DNA of 11,281 nucleotides from an uncultured Opitutia bacterium. Lineage in GTDB: Bacteria > Verrucomicrobiota > Verrucomicrobiia > Opitutales > UBA953. Location of the stretch: assembly GCA_903921665.1 (NCBI GenBank), contig CAIXQT010000400.1, forward strand, positions 1-11,281. The letters are read 5' to 3'. The notes below the pieces were generated by a model. The model worked only from the letters and a program-made list of their open reading frames with translations. It did no database searches and had not been told where the DNA came from. Of this stretch, positions 1-5,494 are shown in pieces. Numbering within the stretch: the stretch's first letter is position 1; each line of letters begins with the position of its first letter. A program made the position numbers and the translations under genes.

Positions 1-300
1 CTGGTGACGACGGGCTGGGATAAGCGCCCGCGTCAGGATCATCCGGTGTCATGGGAGAAGAACGCAGCCTATGCCGACCAAAAGACCTTCCCCGCCGCGC
101 CCACGAACGGCGAACTCACCGGACACCTTAGCCGCGCGCTCGCCTTCGTGCAGGCCCATCCCGACGTCTGTCCGGCGAACACCATCATCGTCTACGCCTG
201 GAACGAACACGACGAAGGCGGTTGGCTCTGCCCCACCTGGACTCCCTCCGGCCAGCCCGACACCTCCCGTCTCGACGCCCTACGCAGCATCCTGAGGTAG
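1..300 (+). CDS. C-terminal end of a GH99/WbsX-like glycoside hydrolase domain protein (5' partial)
   Basis: The reading frame is open from base 1, so this is the last 99 codons of a gene that begins outside the window; the GTG at position 4 is an internal codon, not a start. The fragment has a Val-Thr-Thr-Gly-Trp-Asp segment near its start and IIVYAWNEHDEGGWLCPT near its end. Such a closing block, with a strand leading into a Trp-Asn-Glu turn and then Gly-Gly-Trp, is what I associate with the C-terminal part of the TIM-barrel domain in GH99-like/WbsX-like proteins, which act on mannans or other glycans or are annotated as glycan-processing. Substrate cannot be judged from this piece. The stop codon TAG is bases 298-300, inside the GGTAGGG head of a dispersed repeat, and the last codon pair reads AGG-TAG. 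Family call is moderate; the existence of the gene is more certain. Confidence 0.6.
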   Translation: MVTTGWDKRPRQDHPVSWEKNAAYADQKTFPAAPTNGELTGHLSRALAFVQAHPDVCPANTIIVYAWNEHDEGGWLCPTWTPSGQPDTSRLDALRSILR

Positions 301-372
301 GGACAGCACCACGTGCTGTCCTTATCATCTCAGCCCTTGGTAGGGTCGGGACCGCGTCACGACATAGGAGCC
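296..372 (+). repeat. GGTAGGG element, ACAGCAC-hairpin variant (copy A1)
   Basis: The element starts with GGTAGGG (296-302) and continues into a perfect hairpin: arm GGACAGCAC (301-309), loop CAC, arm GTGCTGTCC (313-321). A related sequence at 5122-5193 has the same head and hairpin, followed in both by a similar CTTGG-A-GGTC ... CGTCACGAC tail. The hairpin lies directly after the stop codon of the upstream gene and supplies that stop. There is no T-run, so it is not a classical terminator. The right boundary is approximate. Confidence 0.7.
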
Positions 373-418
373 TCCAGTTCCCGCAGCTCCCATCCGCTAA
401 CCGCTATCACCTTCAATG

Positions 419-542
419 GGTAGGGGCGCGACTGCGTCGCGTCCGTTCGCGTCCGTATGTCCGCATTCATCGCACCTAGCTAAGACCCGACGCCTCCCCG
501 CCTGCGGTCTCAGACGGCGGCGATGGCAATCGCCGCCCTACC
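419..542 (+). repeat. GGTAGGG element, full-length copy (B)
   Basis: This copy of about 124 bp begins GGTAGGG and ends CCCTACC, so the termini are inverted repeats. The left end carries a hairpin with inner stem CGCGAC and loop TGC (about 424-444). The right end carries the hairpin GGCGGCGAT, loop GGCA, ATCGCCGCC. The middle contains the conserved GCTAAGACCCGACG and the CCTGCGGTCTC box also seen in copies at 4365, 5301, 7178 and 11131. Compared with the copies at 4365, 5301 and 7178, the left stem is replaced by different bases but still pairs. It lies in a gap between two plus-strand genes. Confidence 0.85.
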
Positions 543-717
543 CAAGAACCCGGCCAATCATCCGGTTTCCCCTTGAGCCCTGCGGCTTGTCTGGCCCACC
601 GAGCCTCTGAGCCTCCGGACCTCTAGTGTAATGCCCCTTGCCCACTTGCCCCTTCGCGGCTCTGCCGCGCCCTTCTTTAAGATGGAACTCCCCCCACCCC
701 CTATGGTCATATCAGCC
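543..717. other. Intergenic stretch with a word-plus-hairpin repeat, no gene
   Basis: I see no credible gene here. From 632 to 669 there is a TTGCCCACTTGCCCC word pair followed by the triloop palindrome CGCGGC, TCT, GCCGCG (655-669). This is the same pattern as the intergenic blocks at 3856, 4556 and 7303. An open frame from ATG 631 continues into the haem protein, but it translates this repeat, so I treat 631-717 as upstream DNA rather than coding sequence. Confidence 0.5.
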
Positions 718-3700
718 ATGCTCCGACTACCCCTGCTCGCGGCAGCCTACCTGGCTGCGCTTCTCGCCTCGTCTCCGCTCCGCGCCGAAACCTTTTGGAT
801 CTGGGGCGCGAAAAACAACATCGCCAAACAAGAGGTCTGGTTCCGCTCCTCCTTCGAACTGAAGGAAGCCCCGACCAAGGCCCAGCTCCTCGCTGTCGCC
901 GACAACCACTGCGAGGTCTGGCTCAACGGCAAGCAGCTCGGCGGCTCTGATGACTGGGCCCAACCCTTCGCCGCCGAAGTCGGCGCCGACCTCAAGGCCG
1001 GCGTGAACACGATCGCCGTCCTCGGGCGCAACGACGGCGGCATCGCCGCGATGGCCTTCCGTCTCTCCGTCGGCAAGAAGGTGCTCGCCGAATCCGGCGA
1101 CAACTGGAAGACGTCCCTCGCCGATCCGGGCAAAGGCTGGGACGCCGCCGGCTTCGACGACGCGAAGTGGACCGCCGCGACGATCGTGAAGAAGATGGGC
1201 GAGGCGCCTTGGGGTAATCCGTTCAGCGGCAACAAGGCTCTCGCGAAGGGCGGCAAACGCGCCCCTGCCACTGCCGTCGCGCCGGCCGACGAACTCATCC
1301 TCCGCCCGGGCTTCAAGGCCGAGCTGCTGCACCTCGTCCCGAAGCCGGAACAAGGCACCTGGGTTTCCCTCGCGGTCTCGCCCGAAGGCGACCTCGTCGC
1401 CGGCGACCAGGGCGGCGTGCTCTGGCGCGTCTCGCTGAAGGATCCGGCGAAGCCCGTCGTGACCAAGATCGACACGAAGTTCTTCGGCTGCCACGGCCTG
1501 CTCTTCGCCCATGGTGCGCTCTACGCGTGCGCGAGCGAAAAGGGCAAGGGCGACATCTGGCGCCTGCGCGACACGAAGGGCGATGGTTCCTACGACGAAC
1601 AGACCCTGATCCGACCCCTCAAGGGCTCGGGCGAACACGGCCCGCACCAGCTCGTCCTCGATCGCGATGGCTCTATTCTGGTGGTCGGCGGCAACCACAC
1701 GAAGCTCCCGGATGACGAGAAGGCCGGCGCGCCGACGAAGCGTTACGACGAAGACGACCTGCTGAAGAAATACGAGGACGCCAACGGCCACGCCTCCGGC
1801 ATCAAGGCCGTGGGCGGCTGGATCGCGCGCATGGACAAGGACGGCAAGGATTGGGTCCGCGTGACCGCCAGCTTCCGCAACCCCTACGATTGTTCGGTCG
1901 CTCCGGATGGCGACATCTTCACCTACGACTCCGACATGGAATGGGACATGGGCGCTCCTTGGTATCGCCCGACCCGCATCTATCTCTGCACCCCGGGTGG
2001 CGAACTCGGCTGGCGCTCCGGCGCCGGTAACAACGCCTTCCCCACGCTCGACATGCAACCGGCCCTCGTCGACATCGGTCCGGGCAGCCCGACCGGCACC
2101 ACGATGGGTACCGGCGCCAAGTTCCCGGCCGACTACCAGCGCGCGTTCTTCGCCTGCGATTGGACCTTCGCCACGCTCTACGCGATCCACCTCACGCCGG
2201 AAGGCGGCGGCTGGAAGGCCCGCAAGGAAGTGTTCGCCGCCGGTAAGCCGTTCTCCGTCACCGACGCCGTCATCCGCCCGCAGGACGGACACATGTACGT
2301 GACCATCGGTGGTCGCGGCGGTCAGTCCGCGCTCTACCGCATCACCTACCAGGGAACTGAGTCCACCGCGCCGGCCGCCTGGTTCGACGCCACGCCCGAG
2401 CAGAAGCTGCGTCGCGAGCTCGAAGCCCTGCGCGACGTCGCCCCGTCCGCCGCCTCGCTCGCCAAGGCTTGGCCGTTGATGGGCCACCCTGATCGCTGGG
2501 TGCGCTTCGCCGCGCGCATCGCCGTGGAACACCAGCCGGTCGACGCCTGGCGCGCCCGCGTGAAGGCCGGCGCCAACCTCGACCTCGCGCTCAATGCTGC
2601 CTTGGCCCTCGCGCGTAGCGGCGGCCCGCAGGACCTCGCGGCGATCGTCGCCGCCGCCGACTCGGCCGCGAACACCAAGGACCTCCGCCAGCGCCAGGAT
2701 CGCCTGCGCGTGCTGCACGTGGCCTTCGCGCGCCACGGCCGTCCCGACGCAGCCACCGTCGCCCGTCTCGGCAAGGAGAGCGCCGCGCGCATCCCTTCCG
2801 GTGACAACTTCCTCGACCGTCAGCTCGCGCAGCTCGCCATCTACCTCGGTGAACCGAGCGCTCCAGCCCGCGTCCTGCAGGCCATGAAGATCGCGCAGCC
2901 CAGCCCGGCCGTCGTCGCCGATCCGGAGATCCTCGCCCGCCATCCCGGTTACGCCAAGGCCGCCGCCGCCGCGATGGCCGTGACGCCTAACTCCACGCGC
3001 ATCGGTCTCGCCGTCTATCTGAGCCGCGCCACCGTCGGCTGGACGCCGGAACTCCGGAAGCAGTTCTTCGGCTTCCTCGACGAACTCGCCCTCGCCCAGG
3101 GTGGCAACTCGCTGAAGGGCTTCGTCCGTAATGTCCGCAAGGAGACCCTGGCAGCCATGCCAGAGGCCGAGCGCGCGGGCTTCGAGCCGAACGCGCCGGT
3201 CGTGAAGGTCGAGCCGCTCCCGACCGCTTCCGGCCCCGGCCGTCTCTGGACCCACGCCGAGGCGCTCAAGGTCTGGGAAACCGCCAAGTCCGAGAAGTCC
3301 TTCGATTTCGCCAACGGCCAGAAGATGTTCGCCGCCGCGCTCTGCTCGCAGTGCCACCGCCTCGGCGACAACGGCGGCGCGCAGGGCCCGGATCTCTCCG
3401 GCCTCGGCGCCCGTTCCGCTCCGGCCGACGTCCTGATGAGCATCGTCCAGCCCAGCGCGATCGTCTCCGACCAATACGCGAACTCGGCCATCGGTCGTGT
3501 CGACGGCGGCAAGACCATCGGTCGCATCCTCAACGAGGAAGGCGACAAGCTGCAGCTCTCGGTCAATCCCTTCGACCCGTCGGTGCAGCTCTCGATCAAC
3601 CGTTCCGACATCCTGACCATCGACCGCGACCCCACCAGCCCGATGCCCGTCGGCCTGCTCAACTCGCTGAACGCCGAAGAAGTCGCCGACCTTCTCGCCT

Positions 3701-3747
3701 ACCTCATCTCCGGCGCGAACCCCAAGGACCCCATGTTCGCGAAGTGA
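718..3747 (+). CDS. PVC-type secreted haem-binding CxxCH protein with beta-propeller and HEAT-like region
   Basis: The protein is 1009 residues from ATG 718. I chose this start because it gives a clean signal peptide (MLRLPLLAAAYLAALLASS, cleavage about residue 23 after LRA) and because the in-frame ATGs at 631, 682 and 703 add repeat-derived or uncharged sequence; 703 is a possible alternative. Residues about 24-155 look like a beta-sandwich sugar-binding-like domain. Residues about 190-545 form a sorbosone/glucose dehydrogenase-like beta-propeller with the GSGEHGPHQLVLDRDG signature of the Pirellula/Verrucomicrobium membrane-bound dehydrogenase family (TIGR02604-like). Residues about 558-816 are Ala/Leu-rich helices like HEAT repeats. 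The C-terminal domain has the haem c motif CSQCH (876-880) and a likely axial Met at 976 (TIGR02603-like). It probably oxidises a sugar or similar substrate in the periplasm and passes electrons through the haem; the substrate is unknown. A perfect palindrome spans the stop codon and an intrinsic terminator follows at 3811. No Shine-Dalgarno sequence is visible. Confidence 0.93.
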   Translation: MLRLPLLAAAYLAALLASSPLRAETFWIWGAKNNIAKQEVWFRSSFELKEAPTKAQLLAVADNHCEVWLNGKQLGGSDDWAQPFAAEVGADLKAGVNTIAVLGRNDGGIAAMAFRLSVGKKVLAESGDNWKTSLADPGKGWDAAGFDDAKWTAATIVKKMGEAPWGNPFSGNKALAKGGKRAPATAVAPADELILRPGFKAELLHLVPKPEQGTWVSLAVSPEGDLVAGDQGGVLWRVSLKDPAKPVVTKIDTKFFGCHGLLFAHGALYACASEKGKGDIWRLRDTKGDGSYDEQTLIRPLKGSGEHGPHQLVLDRDGSILVVGGNHTKLPDDEKAGAPTKRYDEDDLLKKYEDANGHASGIKAVGGWIARMDKDGKDWVRVTASFRNPYDCSVAPDGDIFTYDSDMEWDMGAPWYRPTRIYLCTPGGELGWRSGAGNNAFPTLDMQPALVDIGPGSPTGTTMGTGAKFPADYQRAFFACDWTFATLYAIHLTPEGGGWKARKEVFAAGKPFSVTDAVIRPQDGHMYVTIGGRGGQSALYRITYQGTESTAPAAWFDATPEQKLRRELEALRDVAPSAASLAKAWPLMGHPDRWVRFAARIAVEHQPVDAWRARVKAGANLDLALNAALALARSGGPQDLAAIVAAADSAANTKDLRQRQDRLRVLHVAFARHGRPDAATVARLGKESAARIPSGDNFLDRQLAQLAIYLGEPSAPARVLQAMKIAQPSPAVVADPEILARHPGYAKAAAAAMAVTPNSTRIGLAVYLSRATVGWTPELRKQFFGFLDELALAQGGNSLKGFVRNVRKETLAAMPEAERAGFEPNAPVVKVEPLPTASGPGRLWTHAEALKVWETAKSEKSFDFANGQKMFAAALCSQCHRLGDNGGAQGPDLSGLGARSAPADVLMSIVQPSAIVSDQYANSAIGRVDGGKTIGRILNEEGDKLQLSVNPFDPSVQLSINRSDILTIDRDPTSPMPVGLLNSLNAEEVADLLAYLISGANPKDPMFAK

Positions 3748-3765
3748 GCGCGCAGCGCTCACTTC
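3741..3765 (+). other. Stop-spanning 11-bp palindrome with 3-nt loop
   Basis: The arms are GAAGTGAGCGC (3741-3751) and GCGCTCACTTC (3755-3765) with loop GCA. The left arm contains the last codon AAG and the TGA stop of the haem protein gene. The following word, 3762-3780, matches at 17 of 19 bases the reverse complement of 5460-5478, the sequence just after the stop of the minus-strand esterase. No T-run follows, so I see it as a structural 3'-end element, perhaps protecting mRNA, rather than a terminator. Confidence 0.75.
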
Positions 3766-3810
3766 GTGGGGTTCTGCTGGCAGGGTGAACTGCTGCGAAT
3801 CCAAAGATCA

Positions 3811-3834
3811 GGGCGGCTTCGGCCGCCCTTTTTT
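3811..3834 (+). terminator. Intrinsic terminator of the haem protein gene
   Basis: A perfect 7-bp GC stem GGGCGGC / GCCGCCC with a TTCG tetraloop is followed directly by six T residues (3829-3834). It lies 64 bases after the stop codon at 3747 and is the only classical rho-independent terminator I find in the window. Confidence 0.9.
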
Positions 3835-3855
3835 GTGCCCGCTATCTTTTGCTTC

Positions 3856-3899
3856 ACCCCCATGTCACCGTGCCAGCGTATCCCCTCACGGCTCCGCCG
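3856..3899. repeat. Word-plus-hairpin intergenic repeat
   Basis: The block reads CATGTCACC, GTGCCAGCGTATCCCCTC, then a short palindrome CGGC, TCC, GCCG (3889-3899). The same order of words followed by a GC hairpin is found at 7556-7621, and parts of it at 5200, 5455, 7313 and 7377. It runs directly into the truncated GGTAGGG-family copy that follows. Confidence 0.6.
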
Positions 3900-3985
3900 C
3901 GCCATACGTTCACCGTCCTTCGCTAAGACCCGACGACTCTGCTCCTGCGGAGTCGAACGGCGGTGATGGCAATCACCGCCCTACC
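3897..3985 (+). repeat. GGTAGGG element, left-truncated copy (C)
   Basis: Only the right part is present: a CGCGCCATA start shared with the copy at 4365, the conserved TTCGCTAAGACCCGACG core, an internal palindrome with CTCC, TGC, GGAG, and the right-end hairpin with arm GGCGGTGAT, loop GGCA, arm ATCACCGCC, ending in CCCTACC. The left GGTAGGG hairpin is missing; a word-plus-hairpin block stands in its place. Confidence 0.8.
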
Positions 3986-4007
3986 CTTGGCCAGCTGATG
4001 AAAGTGA

Positions 4008-4030
4008 ATCCTGGCGGAGGGGAAGGGATT
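4008..4030 (-). repeat. Duplicated 3' end of the tRNA-Ser gene
   Basis: These 23 bases are identical to 4178-4200, which hold the CCA end, discriminator base, acceptor 3' strand and part of the T arm of tRNA-Ser plus four flanking bases. Identity stops inside the T arm. The two copies are in direct orientation, 170 bases apart. The rest of a tRNA is absent, so this is a fragment, either a remnant of an integration event at the tRNA 3' end or a tRNA-derived repeat. Confidence 0.85.
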
Positions 4031-4181
4031 GGCTCCGCGTTGCTCCGGGGCTACGCCCCGATCCTGCGGATCGCCTGTTCGCCCATGGGGCTCACCGAAC
4101 CCAAGTTCTCATCCCTTCGGGCGAGCTACTGTGTTCCCAGCCGCTAACCGCCAACCGCTAACCGCTTGTGTTAAAGTATCC
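4031..4181. other. Gap between tRNA fragment and tRNA-Ser, no gene
   Basis: No gene is seen. The stretch contains two abutting triloop palindromes: CGGGGC, TAC, GCCCCG (4046-4060) and CGATCC, TGC, GGATCG (4059-4073). CGAACCC recurs at 4096-4102, the word that would continue the tRNA T arm. From 4141 there is a tandem of CCGCTAACCGC (4141-4151 and 4155-4165), a word also found before two GGTAGGG elements. No terminator for the minus-strand tRNA is visible here. Confidence 0.5.
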
Positions 4182-4269
4182 TGGCGGAGGGGAAGGGATT
4201 CGAACCCCCGGAACCTTGCGGTTCATCTGATTTCGAATCAGACGCAATCGACCACTCTGCCACCCCTCC
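4182..4269 (-). tRNA. tRNA-Ser (anticodon CGA)
   Basis: On the minus strand the acceptor strands GGAGGGG and CCCCTCC pair fully, followed by discriminator G and an encoded CCA (4182-4184). The anticodon stem TCTGA/TCAGA encloses the loop TTCGAAA, giving anticodon CGA, which reads the serine codon TCG. The long variable arm with its own stem (AACC, GCAA, GGTT) is the class II signature of tRNA-Ser, and the T loop has GGTTCGAATCC. The length is 88 nt including CCA. Upstream, GATAGT ending 8 bases before the gene could be a -10 box, but no -35 is evident. Confidence 0.96.
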
Positions 4270-4364
4270 TAACCAGGACTATCGAGGAAGTCCGTGGAAG
4301 CCCTGCGGGCAAGAGGAAAGTGCCAGGCCCCCGATTAGAACCCGCATTAAGCTGTCCATTCCGA

Positions 4365-4490
4365 GGTAGGGACGTGATTGCCATCACGTCCGTTCGTCGG
4401 CGCGCGCCATAAGTTCACCGTCCTTCGCTAAGACCCGACGGGTTCCCTCCTCCGGTCTCGAACGGCGGCGATAGCAATCACCGCCCTACC
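4365..4490 (+). repeat. GGTAGGG element, full-length copy (E)
   Basis: This copy is 126 bp, from GGTAGGG to CCCTACC. The left hairpin has arm GGACGTGAT, loop TGCC and arm ATCACGTCC. The right hairpin has arm GGCGGCGAT, loop AGCA and arm ATCACCGCC, with one unpaired position. The core TTCGCTAAGACCCGACG is shared with copy C. It lies between the 3' end of the small minus-strand gene at 4632 and the upstream region of tRNA-Ser. Confidence 0.9.
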
Positions 4491-4499
4491 CGACTCACC

Positions 4500-4631
4500 C
4501 CCGCCACCCGAAATGTTTTCCTACCCCTATCCCAACCCCTACCCCTTAACTCACCTTTGCACTTTTGCACGCGGCTTCGCCGCATTTGCACCTTTGCACC
4601 TCAGCGCCCCTCGCGGCCACCGGCCGCGCCA
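4500..4631. repeat. Word-repeat mosaic with triloop palindromes
   Basis: No gene is seen. In order there are CCCGCCACCCGAAATG (4500-4515, exact copy at 7479-7494), a degenerate ACCCCTA tandem (about 4520-4550), TTTGCAC words on both sides of the palindrome GCGGC, TTC, GCCGC (4571-4583), and the palindrome CGCGGCC, ACC, GGCCGCG (4612-4628), which lies 3 bases after the stop codon of the minus-strand gene. The block 7405-7441 repeats the TTTGCAC-hairpin-TTTGCAC layout with a different stem. Confidence 0.65.
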
Positions 4632-5081
4632 CTATCTCCCCACCCTCAGCTCTTCCTCGACCTTATCCACCGCGTCTTCGAGGCGCTGCATGGCGTTACG
4701 CAGCACGGCGTCCACGACTTCGCTGTTCGGGATGCGGTGATGCGAAGCGAGGATCGCCTCGATCGAACAGACCAGAAGCGGGGTCGGGGCGTCGACCAAG
4801 AAGAACTTCACGCCGGGCGTCTCGGCATTGAGCCGCACCGCCATCCGACAGGACTCCTCCCTGTCCCGCGGACTCCGGGCGAAAGGAAGCACGACCTGTA
4901 CCTGCATGATCTCCGGCGAAGCAGCCGCGTCGAAGGACAAGATGAACTGGCGGCGACCTTTGCGGAAGGTCAGTCCGGCCTGATAGCGGTTCGCCTGCGG
5001 CAATGGCTCGGCCTCTTCCCACGCCACCGCCTGGATCGCGCGAGAATACAGCAGCTTCAATTCTTCAACTGGAATCAGCAT
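4632..5081 (-). CDS. Small hypothetical protein, possibly YbjN-like
   Basis: The protein has 149 residues, with no signal peptide or membrane segment. It looks like a compact alpha/beta protein: an N-terminal helix, strands around residues 32-50 and 58-68, a helix, a strand GVKFFLVD, and a long C-terminal helix rich in Glu/Asp. That order, and the closing pattern in which a strand-rich segment leads to a helix starting near SEVVDAVL, resembles YbjN or type III secretion chaperone-like folds, whose members bind partner proteins. I do not recognise a specific orthologue and this fold guess is weak. The gene stands alone between repeat blocks: copy A2 lies just before its start and a 7-bp triloop palindrome just after its stop. 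The region upstream of the ATG is purine-rich, but a correctly spaced ribosome site is not clear. Codon use matches the neighbouring genes, which supports it as real, whereas the plus-strand frame over it does not look protein-like. Confidence 0.7.
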   Translation of the reverse strand: MLIPVEELKLLYSRAIQAVAWEEAEPLPQANRYQAGLTFRKGRRQFILSFDAAASPEIMQVQVVLPFARSPRDREESCRMAVRLNAETPGVKFFLVDAPTPLLVCSIEAILASHHRIPNSEVVDAVLRNAMQRLEDAVDKVEEELRVGR

Positions 5082-5121
5082 ACCCTCACCCTACCCGCCT
5101 CACCTCAGCCTGCAATCCCGA

Positions 5122-5193
5122 GGTAGGGACAGCACCACGTGCTGTCCTAGCTGTCTCTTGGCATGGTCAGGCCCACGTCACGACCATGCAGGC
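5122..5193 (+). repeat. GGTAGGG element, ACAGCAC-hairpin variant (copy A2)
   Basis: The head GGTAGGG (5122-5128) and hairpin GGACAGCAC, CAC, GTGCTGTCC (5127-5147) are identical to copy A1 at 296. A second hairpin follows, arms GCATGGTC (5161-5168) and GACCATGC (5182-5189) with a 13-nt loop; in A1 this stem has decayed. The shared tail includes CGTCACGAC. The element lies upstream of the small gene starting at 5081. Confidence 0.75.
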
Positions 5194-5299
5194 GTCTTCT
5201 TCGCAGCATGTCCCCATACCCACATGTCCCCACGCGGCTCGGCTTTCATGTCTGTCTGCCGCCCCCCTCCGCTAACCGCCTACCGCTGATACCTGATAT
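5194..5299. repeat. Word-repeat block before copy F
   Basis: No gene is seen. TTCGCAGCATGTCCCC (about 5200) and CACATGTCCCCACGCGGC (about 5223) are variants of the words found at 3856 and 7313. CCGCTAACCGC (5269-5279) then leads into the GGTAGGG element, as it also does at 394-404 before copy B. Confidence 0.55.
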
Positions 5300-5300
5300 G

Positions 5301-5425
5301 GGTAGGGACGTGATTGCCATCACGTCCGTTCGCGGACGGAGATGCGGCTCCGATGTGCCCAGCTAAGGCCCGACGGCTTCCCTCCTGCGGTCTACAACGG
5401 CAGCGATGGCAATCACCGCCCTACC
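5301..5425 (+). repeat. GGTAGGG element, full-length copy (F)
   Basis: This copy is 125 bp, from GGTAGGG to CCCTACC. The left hairpin is GGACGTGAT, TGCC, ATCACGTCC. It overlaps a second stem CGTCCG, TTCG, CGGACG, a UUCG-type tetraloop, that shares CGTCC with the first, so the two stems are mutually exclusive. The core is GCTAAGGCCCGACG and the right-end hairpin has loop GGCA. It lies between the minus-strand small gene and the 3' end of the minus-strand esterase. Confidence 0.9.
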
Positions 5426-5445
5426 TCGACCCATCAGGTTATCTC

Positions 5446-5494
5446 TACTTCGCAGCATGCCAGCAGTTCCCCACGAAGGCGAAGCCTTCGCCTT
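5446..5494 (-). repeat. 3'-end palindrome and word after the esterase stop
   Basis: On the minus strand the esterase stop TAA (5493-5495) overlaps a perfect palindrome AAGGCGAA, GGC, TTCGCCTT (5476-5494), followed by CTTCGTGGGGAACTGCTGG (5478-5460) and CATGCTGCGAAG. The same order of palindrome then CTTCGTGGGG and CTGCTGG follows the stop of the haem protein gene at 3747. There is no T-run. Confidence 0.7.

Noticed and set aside
301..321. Hairpins of the GGTAGGG elements as intrinsic terminators
   Set aside because: Stems are strong but no T-run follows on either strand; only 3811-3834 has a proper U-tract.
631..717. N-terminal extension of the haem protein to ATG 631
   Set aside because: It would translate an intergenic word-plus-hairpin repeat and push the signal peptide 29 residues inward.
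727..3804. A 1025-codon open frame on the minus strand opposite the haem protein gene
   Set aside because: It is a by-product of GC-rich third positions in the plus-strand gene. The translation is a Gly/Arg/Val/Glu-rich sequence with no recognisable domain, while the plus frame has a signal peptide, propeller and CxxCH motifs.
4270..4364. Resemblance of GAGGAAGTCC and GAGGAAAGTGCC to RNase P RNA
   Set aside because: Only short words match; the flanking helices and the conserved core of RNase P RNA are absent and the stretch is too short.
4557..5126. A 189-codon plus-strand frame over the small minus-strand gene
   Set aside because: It starts in TTTGCAC repeats and ends in the GGTAGGG element region; the minus frame looks more protein-like.
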